NCBI GenBank assembly: GCA_041498155.1
Contig: JBGQHV010000002.1
Location: 1-59,967 of the forward strand
Length of the DNA: 59,967 nt
From: DASTHG01 sp041498155
GTDB taxonomy: Bacteria; Gemmatimonadota; Gemmatimonadetes; Gemmatimonadales; GWC2-71-9
Reading direction: 5' to 3'
Under the pieces are notes generated by a model. It was not told the origin of the DNA, did no database searches, and saw nothing but the letters and a program-made list of their open reading frames with translations. Below are positions 1 to 7,756 of the stretch, piece by piece. Both the position numbers and the translations under genes were made by a program. Position 1 is the stretch's first letter. Each line of letters starts with the position of its first letter.

Positions 1-98
1 ACCCAGGTGCCGCTCAGGTTCGGCGAGCGGAACAGCAACGACTGGGCGGAGAGCGGCGCGGCGAGAATGGTGAGCGCGCAGACGAGGAGACGACGCAT
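1..98 (-). CDS. Secreted protein, 5' end only (partial)
   Basis: Reading leftward from an ATG at 98, the frame stays open to the window edge and gives about 32 residues. They begin MRRLLVCALTILAAPLSAQ: two arginines, a hydrophobic core, then an S-A|Q cleavage site, so this looks like a signal peptidase I substrate with Gln at mature position 1. The visible mature part continues LLFRSPNLSGTW and does not identify a family. It lies 59 bp beyond the deaminase stop, in the same orientation, so it may be the last gene of the selD operon. The function cannot be given because the rest lies outside the window. Confidence 0.6.
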   Translation of the reverse strand, partial: MRRLLVCALTILAAPLSAQSLLFRSPNLSGTW

Positions 99-157
99 GG
101 ATGGCCTCCGGAAGCGTTGGTCAGTGAATCTAGCCGAGTCTGCCCGTGGCATCGCCA

Positions 158-661
158 TCAACGCCATTCACGGACCCAGCGGTCATAGAGCACCGGGGTG
201 ACACCGCCCTGCTGCAGCACCTCGATCCCGGACGGGTCGCGATAGGCCTTGCGGTAAAAGACATGGGTGACGCCCGAGTTGATCATCAGTTTGGCGCACA
301 TCACGCACGGCGACGCGCTCACGAACACCACCTTGTCGCGGACGCTGCCGGGCGCTTTCACGAGGGCGTTCATCTCGGAGTGGATGCAGCCGCAGCTCCC
401 CGGCACGGCGCTGTCGCAGCGGTTGGCGAGGCCTTTGGCGTTGCCGTTGTAGCCGATCGCCAGGACGTTCTCCAGCAGATGGTCGGTGACCACGGTGCCG
501 ACCTGGAGCCGTACGCAGGTCGAGCGCTTGGCCAGCTCCTCGGCCATCCGCATGTACACCTCGTAGAGCGGGATGCGCTCGACCGGCGGGGGTTCGACGC
601 CGTCGGGTAGCAGGTTCAGCCGGTGCGTGTTGGCGACGACGCCGTCCTTAGGCAGGCTCAT
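158..661 (-). CDS. Deoxycytidylate (dCMP) deaminase, ComEB-type
   Basis: This is a 167-residue cytosolic zinc deaminase, the usual family length. The zinc site is complete: an H-S-E triplet within CGCIHSEMNAL (His ligand plus proton-shuttling Glu) and a P-C-V-M-C-A-K motif with two Cys ligands. The N-terminal part, including RSTCVRLQVGTVV, fits dCMP deaminase better than tRNA adenosine deaminase. The expected reaction is dCMP to dUMP, feeding thymidylate synthesis. The ATG at 661 lies 14 nt inside the end of the RNase HI-like gene, suggesting translational coupling. A broader cytidine or riboflavin-type deaminase is possible but less likely. Confidence 0.9.
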   Translation of the reverse strand: MSLPKDGVVANTHRLNLLPDGVEPPPVERIPLYEVYMRMAEELAKRSTCVRLQVGTVVTDHLLENVLAIGYNGNAKGLANRCDSAVPGSCGCIHSEMNALVKAPGSVRDKVVFVSASPCVMCAKLMINSGVTHVFYRKAYRDPSGIEVLQQGGVTPVLYDRWVREWR

Positions 662-1247
662 GGACCTCCCGGTCGGGATCGTAGGGCTCGAACTTGCCGC
701 GCGCCTGCTGCTGCGCCAGCCACGTGTCGAACCCGGACGCGACGAGGCCGTTGGAGCGCTCCTGCCGCTCCGCGGCCCGCTGCGCGAGGTAGTTGGCGTA
801 CTCGTTCTTGGGGTGGTCGTTGTGCCCCCGCACCCACTTCCACGTGACGGCGTGGGCGGCGGTGACCTGGTCCAGCTTCTGCCACAGCTCGAGATTCTCG
901 ATCGGGCCGTTCTTCTTCTTCCAGCCGCGGGCCTTCCACGCCGGCATCCACTCGTTCATCCCTTTCACGAGATACTCCGAGTCGGACACGTAGGTGACCT
1001 GCGCGTGACGCCATTGGCGCCGGATCCATTCGAGCGAGGCGATGGCGCCCGCCAGCGCCATGCGATTGTTGGTCGTCTGGGGGGAGCACTCGAAGAAGTC
1101 CCAGCGCGCGACGCTGTCGCCCGCCGGCGCCTCCACGAGCGCGGCGTTGCCCCCGGGGCTCGGTTTGCTCCGGTCGTTGCCGAGGCAGCTCTCGTCGGCG
1201 TGGACCAGGACCGGCGTGATGGCATCGGTCGGGGTGGGGGCGGGCAT
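648..1247 (-). CDS. rnhA: RNase HI-family protein with altered catalytic residues
   Basis: This 199-residue protein aligns along its length with RNase HI, which cuts RNA in RNA:DNA hybrids. Landmarks are ADESCLGN, TTNNRM, SDSEYLVKG and WVRGHNDHPKNE. Against the E. coli DEDD tetrad, Asp10 is kept (Asp18) and Asp70 is kept (Asp89). Glu48 is Ala64 (NNRMALAGAI instead of NNRMEL), and Asp134 is Asn152. The active-site His124 equivalent (His142) is present. The Glu loss should cripple two-metal catalysis, so it may be a binding paralogue or a much weakened nuclease. Its ATG shares a base with the upstream stop (TGATG at 1245-1249). Confidence 0.85.
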   Translation of the reverse strand: MPAPTPTDAITPVLVHADESCLGNDRSKPSPGGNAALVEAPAGDSVARWDFFECSPQTTNNRMALAGAIASLEWIRRQWRHAQVTYVSDSEYLVKGMNEWMPAWKARGWKKKNGPIENLELWQKLDQVTAAHAVTWKWVRGHNDHPKNEYANYLAQRAAERQERSNGLVASGFDTWLAQQQARGKFEPYDPDREVHEPA

Positions 1248-2005
1248 CAGGGCTGGATGGCGACCGGCAGATCGGTGTGCAGCAGGATCTCCTCGGTATG
1301 CGAGGCGACGCTGGGACGCCGCTCTCCGGGCCCGCGCGGCACGTGGGCGCCGGCAAACAACGCATCGGCGCGGATGGCCCGGACCACGCGTGCGATCACC
1401 TCCCCGGCGGATCCCTCTTCCAGATGCGTCTGGAACTGTACCCCGAGCAGCGACAGCTCGGCCTCCGCCTGCCCGGTCACCTGGATCCCCTCGTTGCGGT
1501 CGCGATAGGCGTGAATCACGTGCACCGTACTCCCGGCGACGCTCGCGAACCGGGCGGCCAGATCGAGGGCGCGGCGGTTGCGACCGTCGAACGCCACGGC
1601 ACAGTTGCGCATCGGGGACGCCACGCCGCCGCACACGATGACGGTCTGCTCGGCGAGCCGAATGAGCGATGCGGCCGTCCGGCCGAGGGCGCTGGGACCG
1701 GCCCGCTCGGTGCGCAACCCGCGGCGGCCCACCAGCGCCGCGTCGACTTCCTTCGCCAGCTCGGCCAGGATCAGGTCGGGCGACCCATCGCGTTGCACGG
1801 CTTCGACCTCGAGTCCCGCCGCCGCGACGCGGAACCGCCCGCGCTCGAGCAGGACCGCGGCGGCCGCGACGGAGTCTTTGTCGCCCTCGGCGACCACCGC
1901 CACGACGATCACCGAGCGGAACCGCAGCGCCAGCACGACCGCCTGCTCCAGCGCGGCGTCGCCCTGCGGACTCCCGTCGAGGCCCACCAGCAGGCGCGTG
2001 AACAT
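1247..2005 (-). CDS. Universal stress protein, tandem UspA domains
   Basis: A 252-residue cytosolic protein with two UspA-like alpha/beta domains (about residues 1-135 and 140-252). It opens FTRLLVGLDGSPQGD, the usual Usp strand plus nucleotide-binding loop. Domain 1 keeps a GRRG...G...G series near its end like the ATP-binding Usp motif; domain 2 is more divergent there. Such proteins bind ATP or other small molecules and support stress survival; the ligand here is unknown. An 11-G run sits 4 nt before the ATG, where a Shine-Dalgarno would lie, so expression could vary with tract length. Its stop overlaps the start of the RNase HI-like gene. Confidence 0.88.
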   Translation of the reverse strand: MFTRLLVGLDGSPQGDAALEQAVVLALRFRSVIVVAVVAEGDKDSVAAAAVLLERGRFRVAAAGLEVEAVQRDGSPDLILAELAKEVDAALVGRRGLRTERAGPSALGRTAASLIRLAEQTVIVCGGVASPMRNCAVAFDGRNRRALDLAARFASVAGSTVHVIHAYRDRNEGIQVTGQAEAELSLLGVQFQTHLEEGSAGEVIARVVRAIRADALFAGAHVPRGPGERRPSVASHTEEILLHTDLPVAIQP

Positions 2006-2009
2006 CAGG

Positions 2010-2020
2010 CCCCCCCCCCC
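2010..2020 (-). promoter_or_regulatory. 11-G homopolymer tract at the usp ribosome-binding position
   Basis: On the coding strand eleven consecutive G residues are followed by CCTG and then the usp ATG. There is no other purine-rich Shine-Dalgarno, so this tract probably pairs with the 16S 3' end. Runs this long are prone to slipped-strand length change, which would alter spacing to the start codon. Confidence 0.5.
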
Positions 2021-2027
2021 GGCCGCT

Positions 2028-2264
2028 TCACGGCAGCACCGCGAAGGTGTCCAGCTCGCGCAGCCGGAAGCTCAACAGCTCGCCCGTCATCGGCAGCCTG
2101 GCCCGCAATGTCTCGTCCCGGTTTTCGACCTCGAGCTCTTCGGCCACGACGACGTACTCGGTGCCGCGGCGCGACAGCGCCACCCGCCGCCGCTCGCGCA
2201 CCGCGCGTTCCAGGGCATCCAACGCGTCGGGGGTGAGAGAGCGGTATTCGGGGATCGCGCTCAT
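2028..2264 (-). CDS. Small conserved protein of unknown function
   Basis: A 78-residue, charged, non-secreted protein in the selD operon, 9 nt after selD and 22 nt before usp. It opens MSAIPEYRSLTPDALDALE, has an arginine-rich stretch RERRRVALSRRG, then alternating strands. A short alpha-plus-beta RNA- or ligand-binding fold is conceivable, but I recognise no family. It is supported as a gene by tight packing in the operon, good codon-position bias and a clear ATG. I assign no function. Confidence 0.6.
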   Translation of the reverse strand: MSAIPEYRSLTPDALDALERAVRERRRVALSRRGTEYVVVAEELEVENRDETLRARLPMTGELLSFRLRELDTFAVLP

Positions 2265-2273
2265 GGGGGAGAT

Positions 2274-3314
2274 TTAACGGACGACGATCGATCCCGCTTG
2301 CTCCGCGGTGACCCGCCCGATGATGGCGGCGGGCGCCAGCCCTTCCCGCGCCAGCGCTTCCTGCAGGCGGCCGACGCGCTCGGTGGCGAGGGCGATCAGC
2401 AGCCCCCCCGACGTCTGGGCGTCGGCCAGCAGCAACCGCTCCGACTCCGTCAACGCGTCGGGGAACCGGACCGTCGCGGCGAGGCTCTCGAGATTCCGCT
2501 TGGTCCCGCCCGGCACCGCGCCCCGGGCGAGCATCTCCCGAGCCTGCGCCAGGACCGGCACGCGCGCCGCCTCCACTTCGGCCGCGACGCCGCTCGCCTC
2601 CAGCAGACTTTGCAGATGTCCCAGCAGGCCGAAGCCCGTGACGTCGGTGGCGGCGTGGACGCCGGCCGCCAGCATCGCGCGAGCCGCACCGGCGTTCAGG
2701 GTCGTCATCGAGGCGACGGCCTCGGCCAGGGCCGGTGCCGGGAGCAGGTCACGTTTCAGGGCGGTCGTCAGGATGCCCGTCCCGATCGGCTTCGTCAGCG
2801 CCAGGGCGTCACCGGGTCGCGCGCCCGCGTTGGTCACGATGTGCTCGGGGTGCACCTCGCCGATCACGACCATGCCGTACTTCGGCTCGGGGTCATCCAC
2901 CGAATGACCACCGACGACGAACGCACCGGCTGCGCGGGCCACGTCCGCTCCGCCGCGCAGCACGTCGCCCAGGAGCTCCAGCGGCAGGCGGTCGCGCGGC
3001 CACCCGACGATGTTCAGGGCGAACAGCGGCGCGGCGCCCATCGCGTACACGTCGGAGAACGCGTTGGTGGCCGCGATGCGTCCGAAGTCGTACGCGTCGT
3101 CGACGATGGGCGTGAAGAAGTCCACGGTCGCCACCAGCGCCCGGTCCGGCGCCACCTGAAACACGGCGGCGTCGTCCCGGCTCGCGGCATCGACCAGGAT
3201 GCGCGGATCCGACGGCAACGGCACGTGACGCAAGACCTGCGTCAGCTCGGATGGCCCGAGCTTGCAGGCTCAGCCAGCGCCGTGCGAAAACGCCGTGAGG
3301 CGAACGGTGGTCAT
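2274..3314 (-). CDS. selD: Selenide, water dikinase with in-frame UGA (selenoprotein SelD)
   Basis: SelD makes selenophosphate from selenide and ATP, the selenium donor for Sec-tRNA and selenouridine. From the ATG at 3314 the frame reads MTTVRLTAFSHGAG, then TGA at 3270-3272, then ACKLGPSELTQVL, and continues to 2274: 346 residues, essentially the E. coli length (347). The TGA falls exactly at the catalytic Cys (E. coli GAGCGCK), and the catalytic Lys is Lys18. The upstream part is clearly homologous, so UGA is read as selenocysteine at residue 15. A start after the UGA (TTG at 3233) would delete the active site. The ATP-binding AIRS core follows. A hairpin directly after the UGA is the candidate bSECIS. 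No selA, selB or selC lies in this window. Confidence 0.93.
3236..3268 (-). promoter_or_regulatory. Candidate bSECIS hairpin for the selD UGA
   Basis: Two nucleotides after the UGA (3272-3270), the mRNA can form an outer stem CCUGC/GCAGG, a small asymmetric internal loop, a perfect 7-bp inner stem AGCUCGG/CCGAGCU, and a 5-nt apical loop GCCAU starting with G. The loop lies about 15 nt beyond the UGA, in the range known for bacterial SECIS elements read by SelB. Confidence 0.75.
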
Positions 3315-3331
3315 GGGAGGGGAAATATGGA

Positions 3332-3405
3332 GGGACGAGAGACGGGGGACGAGGGACGAGTGGCTCACCGACTCCACCCGTCCCCCATCCCCCGTCCCGC
3401 GTCCC
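3332..3405 (-). terminator. Long imperfect hairpin between toroid gene and selD
   Basis: Arms 3332-3360 and 3377-3405 (29 nt each) pair with about five mismatches around a 16-nt loop. They are built from repeated GGGACGAG-like words. It lies just after the stop of the toroid-fold gene and before selD. No U-run follows, so Rho-independent function is uncertain; transcript stabilisation is an alternative. Confidence 0.45.
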
Positions 3406-3412
3406 TAGAGCG

Positions 3413-4201
3413 TCAGCCTTGCTGTGCGACTAGGAGAGCGCGTAGCCCGATGAGCGCCCGCTCTTCGTGGGCCGGGCTATCGAAGCTGCCGTCGGGGCGC
3501 TGCGCCGCCAGCAACGCGGGCACCGCCCGCTCGATCACCGCGCGCGCGGGACGGATGCCCGCGAGCAACAGCGACTCGAGCATGTGGAACAGATTCGCCT
3601 CGCCCCAGGTGCCGTCGGACTGCTGGGCGGCCCCGACGCGCTCGACGCACGACTCGAGACGATCGTGATACGGGACCGGCGCCACGGCCACCACGCCCAA
3701 CGCGCTCGCCGCGAGCTCGTCGTGGACCGTGGGCCACAGGCTGAGCACCCGCTCCAGCCGGCGCAGCACACGCGGGCGGGCGTCCTGGCGTGCCCGCAGC
3801 AGTACCCGCAGGCCGAGGCACTCGGCGGCGAACGTGGCACCCGCTTCGCTGGTCAACACGGTGCCGTTGGGCAGCGCCAGAGGCGTCGGCGCGGGAGCGG
3901 GGGGCGGCGCCTCGAGGAAGGTCAGGACCCAGGACACCAGACGCGACAGGCTTCCCTGCAGCGCATCGAGGCCGAGATCCATCATCTCCCAGGCGGCCCA
4001 GGCAGTGGTGACGAGTGACCCACCGATGGAGCCGTCCATTTTGGTGCGGGCCCGGCGCTCGATGCAGAGCAGCTCGGCGAGCCGGTCATCTTCGGGTTTC
4101 GGAATACCCAACAGGCGCCGGGCGATGACGCCGGGGCGGGTATCCAGGCCACCAAAAAAGGTCTCCAGGCGGACGATCGCCTGTTCCAGGGAAGTCGTCA
4201 T
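3413..4201 (-). CDS. Alpha/alpha-toroid (prenyltransferase/squalene-cyclase-like) repeat protein
   Basis: A 262-residue soluble, helix-rich protein. Two C-terminal stretches, AAQQSDGTWGEANLFHMLE and LLAAQRPDGSFDSP, match the Q-x-x-D-G-S-W/F repeat of terpene cyclases and protein prenyltransferases, each followed by an amphipathic helix. It is far shorter than a cyclase and lacks DxDD or metal motifs, so it is probably a small toroid protein of unknown role rather than an enzyme. A Pro/Ala linker (about residue 99) separates a divergent N-terminal part. A GGAGG lies just upstream of its ATG. It is separated from selD by the imperfect hairpin. Confidence 0.6.
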   Translation of the reverse strand: MTTSLEQAIVRLETFFGGLDTRPGVIARRLLGIPKPEDDRLAELLCIERRARTKMDGSIGGSLVTTAWAAWEMMDLGLDALQGSLSRLVSWVLTFLEAPPPAPAPTPLALPNGTVLTSEAGATFAAECLGLRVLLRARQDARPRVLRRLERVLSLWPTVHDELAASALGVVAVAPVPYHDRLESCVERVGAAQQSDGTWGEANLFHMLESLLLAGIRPARAVIERAVPALLAAQRPDGSFDSPAHEERALIGLRALLVAQQG

Positions 4202-4334
4202 GGGGCCTCCACGAGAGGAGGAGGGTGAATCGGAACTGTCGGAGCGGACCGGAGGCGGGCGGCGTGGGCTCAGTCAGGCCGCGCGATCTCCGGTGGCTAG
4301 TAGCCCCCGTTCGCGGAAAAGTTCCGCCCCGGTT

Positions 4335-4664
4335 TCAGCCCAGTCGCCAGGCGAGCAGCGCTCCGGCGCCGACGTATCGCAGCACGGAGAAGACGACGGC
4401 GATGAACGGGGGGCGCGCCGTCACGCCCGCGGCGAGGATGCCCACCAGCCCGAACAGCAGCCACCATTCGCCGTGCCCGAGGCTGTCGAACCACAGGGAT
4501 CCGAACAGCGTCACGAGCAGTGCCTCGACAGCGACCGCGAGCAGTGTCGCGGGTGAAGGCGGCGGACTCGCGGCGAGCCCGATCACCCGATGGGCTCCCC
4601 ATCCCGCGGCCCCGAACCACGCGGCCACAGGTAGCCAGGCGAGCAGCAGCCGCCCGAGCGTCAT
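4335..4664 (-). CDS. Small integral membrane protein
   Basis: A 109-residue, very hydrophobic protein with about four predicted membrane helices (near residues 5-30, 38-58, 68-83 and 88-106) and short polar loops, including WFDSLGHGE. No family is recognised. It starts 3 nt after the stop of the deacylase-like gene and is the last gene of an operon from an NTF2-like lipoprotein. The 133 nt between it and the toroid gene contain only that gene's ribosome-binding site. Confidence 0.55.
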   Translation of the reverse strand: MTLGRLLLAWLPVAAWFGAAGWGAHRVIGLAASPPPSPATLLAVAVEALLVTLFGSLWFDSLGHGEWWLLFGLVGILAAGVTARPPFIAVVFSVLRYVGAGALLAWRLG

Positions 4665-4667
4665 GCG

Positions 4668-6401
4668 CTACGGGCTGACTCGCCCGCGTCGCTCCGGCGG
4701 CACATAACCGGGTCCGCGCAGCCCCCGTCCCGGCCGGGCGGCCGTCAGCTGGCCGCGTTTCAGGACGGCCTGGCCGTTGACGAACACGTATTCGATCCCC
4801 ACCGAGAGTTGGTGCGGCTTGTCGAACGTCGCGCGGTCGCCCACGGTCGCCGGGTCGAACACGGTGATGTCGGCGAACATCCCCGGGCGCAACAGGCCGC
4901 GGTCGGCGAGGCCGACGCGTTGGGCCGCGAGTGAGGTCATTTTCCGCACCGCGAACTCGAGCGGCATCAGGTGCAGCTCCCGGACGTAGCGCCCGAGGAT
5001 GCGCGCAAACGAGCCATAGGCGCGCGGATGCGTCCCGTCCTTCCCGAATGGCCCGTCCGGAGCGACTCCCGAGGCGTCGCAATCCACTGCGACCAGCGGG
5101 CTCTGGAGCGCCGCCTGCACATCCGGCTCGCTCATGATGAAATAGATCGCCCCGGTGCGAGCGTGATCGGCGATGACCAGATCGAACATGGTCTCGATGG
5201 GATCGCGCCGGCGCGTCGCGGCGATTTCACTCAGGCGTTTGCCCTGCAGATAATGAAGCGAGTCCTCGAACGGGAAAACGATGACCCCGCTCGGCCCCTC
5301 GGTCGCCCGGAAGAAACGATCCGAGGTCTGCGGCGGCGCCAGCAGCTCGGCGCGCAGCCGCGCCCGGGTGGCGGGATCGCGCAAACGCAGCACGAGTGAG
5401 TCGTTGCCGCCGCTGTGGGCCCACGCTGGAATCGAGGCGTCCAGCGACGTGGCGCCGGCGAGGTACGGATACTGATCGGCCGTGATATCCAGGCCCGCGG
5501 CGCGGGCCGAGTCGATCCGGGCCAGTACGTGCGGCATCCGACCCCAGTTGCGTTTCCCCGAGATCTTCAGGTGCCAGATCTCGGCCGGAATGTCCGCCTC
5601 GCGGGCGATGCGGAACGTCTCGTCCAAGGCCGCGTCGATCTGCCCCCCTTCATTCCGCATGTGCGTGGCATAGACGCCGCCGTGTCGGCGGGCCGCTTTG
5701 GCGAGGGCGATAATCTCTTCGGTCTGCGCATAGAACGCGGGCGCGTACTCGATCGCGGTCGAGAGTCCGAGTGCTCCCTGCTCCATCATCGTGTCGACCA
5801 GCGCATTCATATGCGACTGCTCCGGGCTGGTCGGTGCCCGATTGTCGAATCCGATGACCGCCATCCGTACCTGGGTGGCCCCGACGAACGTCGCGATGTT
5901 GATCGTGGATCCGGTGCGGGCGAGATGGGCGAAATACCCGTCCAGATCGCGCCAGTCCTCGGCCAGGTGGTACCGCTTCATGAATTCGGAGTCGAGCGCC
6001 GCCAGTGGCTCCGTGAGCGGGGCGACGGACCCGCCTTCGCCCGTGACTTCCGTGGTGATCCCCTGGGTGATCTTCGATAAGGCCCGGTTGTCTATCAGTA
6101 CGTACGTCTCCGACTGACCCAGCATGTCGATGAACCCGGGAGCCACCACCAGCCCCGAAACGTCGAGCGTCTCCCGCGCCGCGCCGCCCGACAGCCGGCC
6201 CATCGCCGCGATGCGGTCGCCGCGAATGGCGACGTCCCCCTGCCAGCGCGGGTTGCCCGTGCCGTCGACAATCCAGCCGCCCTTCAGCAGAACGTCGTAA
6301 CCCGCCCCCGCCCCCGTCTCCGGTGCGGCGCGGTTGGCGGGACGCTCGCAGGCCATGCCGAACGCCAGGGTGGCCAGTGCCAGGCGTGTCACTTGCGCCA
6401 T
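4668..6401 (-). CDS. D-aminoacylase-like amidohydrolase lipoprotein, degraded metal site
   Basis: A 577-residue envelope lipoprotein (lipobox FGMAC) with the full N-acyl-D-amino-acid deacylase (amidohydrolase family 3) layout: N-terminal beta-sandwich, TIM barrel, C-terminal PGMFADITVFDP strand. The barrel's first strand reads PGFIDMLGQSE where active enzymes have an H-x-H; the ligands become Leu94 and Gln96. The metal-bridging Cys region (GNCG) is GEGG. Two later His (ATHMR, EIWHLK) and an Asp (DCDASG) are kept. D-aminoacylase activity on N-acyl-D-amino acids is therefore doubtful; this may be a subfamily with another metal set. It overlaps the next amidohydrolase by 13 nt. Confidence 0.85.
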   Translation of the reverse strand: MAQVTRLALATLAFGMACERPANRAAPETGAGAGYDVLLKGGWIVDGTGNPRWQGDVAIRGDRIAAMGRLSGGAARETLDVSGLVVAPGFIDMLGQSETYVLIDNRALSKITQGITTEVTGEGGSVAPLTEPLAALDSEFMKRYHLAEDWRDLDGYFAHLARTGSTINIATFVGATQVRMAVIGFDNRAPTSPEQSHMNALVDTMMEQGALGLSTAIEYAPAFYAQTEEIIALAKAARRHGGVYATHMRNEGGQIDAALDETFRIAREADIPAEIWHLKISGKRNWGRMPHVLARIDSARAAGLDITADQYPYLAGATSLDASIPAWAHSGGNDSLVLRLRDPATRARLRAELLAPPQTSDRFFRATEGPSGVIVFPFEDSLHYLQGKRLSEIAATRRRDPIETMFDLVIADHARTGAIYFIMSEPDVQAALQSPLVAVDCDASGVAPDGPFGKDGTHPRAYGSFARILGRYVRELHLMPLEFAVRKMTSLAAQRVGLADRGLLRPGMFADITVFDPATVGDRATFDKPHQLSVGIEYVFVNGQAVLKRGQLTAARPGRGLRGPGYVPPERRGRVSP

Positions 6402-7756
6402 TCGGCCCTCAGGGAATCAGGTCGGATTTGCCGGCCGCGGACCATTACCCACGCGATGTCACGGGTCGCCGTGATATCATCGGCCGGATTGCGGTTCAGG
6501 ACGACGAGATCGGCGACTTTCCCCGGTACCAGCATCCCGAGCGAGTCGGCGGCCAGAATCTCCGCGCCATAGCGGGTGGCGGTCGTGAGGGCGTCGAGCG
6601 GCGTCAGGCCGGCGCTCACGAGCAGCGCGAGCTCCTCGTGCAACGCGGCGCCGGGGACGAGTAGCGGATTCGCCGCGTCGGTCCCCGCGGCCACGAGTCC
6701 GCCCGCCGCCCGGAACTCGCGCACGAACTGGTCCTGGCGCGCCCGGCCGCGACGGAACGCGGCCAGCTCGGCCGCACGCCACCCCGCGTGCTGCAGCAGC
6801 GCCGCCACCGCGCGGACCCGGTTGGAGCTGTCGGCGGGCACGTCCACCATGCCAAGTCGCTGCAGCAGCGCCGGGTCGTCGAGGTGGGCGAACGCTTCGT
6901 GTTCTACCAGCGTCGGCACGAGCGCGACGTGCGTGGCGGCGAGCGCGCGTGCCACCCGGGCCACGGTGGCAGAATCGAGCGCGCCCCAGCTCGCTTCTTC
7001 CATCGTCAGTCCGGCGAAAAAGAGGTCGTTGGCCCGGATGAACGGTGCGGGATCGCCGGCCGCGGACGCGACGATCCCGGCGAGCTGCTCCAACGACGTG
7101 ACGCCCGCGCGGGCGGCGCTGAGCGCGTCGATCTTGCCCGGGTGAATCGCGACCCGCAGCCGCAGCGTGGCAGCTTCGTCCACGATCGCCCGCAGCAGAT
7201 CGGGCGTGATCTTGGTGTAGACCGTCACGAAGTCCGCGCCCGCCACGGCCCGCTGATCCACCGCCTGCCGGGCTTCCTCGTCACCGGCGACGGCGGTGGC
7301 GCCCGGCAGGGTGGCGGCCATGCCGTCGATCGCCGGACCGGCTGTGAACATGCGCGGCCCGATCACCGAGCCCAGGTCGATGTCCTTCTTGATGGCGTAC
7401 CCGGAGTCACCCGGCGAGTGGATATCCCGGACGCTGGTCACGCCCCAGGCGAGGTAACGGGGCAGGGCCCACCGTTCCACGGTCGTGTGCGAGTCGATCA
7501 GACCGGGGATGATCGTCTTGCCGACCAGATCGATGCGCTGGGCGCCCCGGGGGATCTTGATCTCGTTCACCTGGGCGACCGCCTTGATCGCGCCGTCCTT
7601 GATGAGGATCAGGGCATCGGTCTTGGGAGGACCGCCCGACCCGTCGATCAGGGTGGCGCCCTCGAGGGCGATCATGCCCTTGCCGGGGGAGGTACAGGCT
7701 GCGGCAAGCGCCGCCGCGGCGGCCAGGAGGATGGCCGGGCGGCGCCGGGGGAACAT
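6389..7756 (-). CDS. Imidazolonepropionase-like amidohydrolase lipoprotein, likely inactive metal site
   Basis: A 455-residue protein with a lipoprotein signal (ALAAAC) and the family's N-terminal sandwich (LIDGSGG), TIM barrel and C-terminal LVPGKVADLVVLNRNP. Metal ligands are eroded: H-x-H is H90-T-T92; the carboxylated Lys strand reads FVTVY instead of IKI; the E-H-G is SLEQL. One His (AIHPGK) and the final Asp (AGTDAAN) remain. The intact paralogue at 21705-23036 keeps every one of these residues, so this is not an alignment artefact. Hydrolysis would need a different mechanism. ATG 7756 shares a base with the preceding stop. Confidence 0.85.
   Translation of the reverse strand: MFPRRRPAILLAAAAALAAACTSPGKGMIALEGATLIDGSGGPPKTDALILIKDGAIKAVAQVNEIKIPRGAQRIDLVGKTIIPGLIDSHTTVERWALPRYLAWGVTSVRDIHSPGDSGYAIKKDIDLGSVIGPRMFTAGPAIDGMAATLPGATAVAGDEEARQAVDQRAVAGADFVTVYTKITPDLLRAIVDEAATLRLRVAIHPGKIDALSAARAGVTSLEQLAGIVASAAGDPAPFIRANDLFFAGLTMEEASWGALDSATVARVARALAATHVALVPTLVEHEAFAHLDDPALLQRLGMVDVPADSSNRVRAVAALLQHAGWRAAELAAFRRGRARQDQFVREFRAAGGLVAAGTDAANPLLVPGAALHEELALLVSAGLTPLDALTTATRYGAEILAADSLGMLVPGKVADLVVLNRNPADDITATRDIAWVMVRGRQIRPDSLRAEWRK

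Noticed and set aside
3270..3272. selD as a pseudogene or as starting after the UGA
   Set aside because: The reading frame is continuous with conserved SelD residues on both sides, the UGA is at the catalytic position, and a hairpin follows. Recoding is the simpler explanation.
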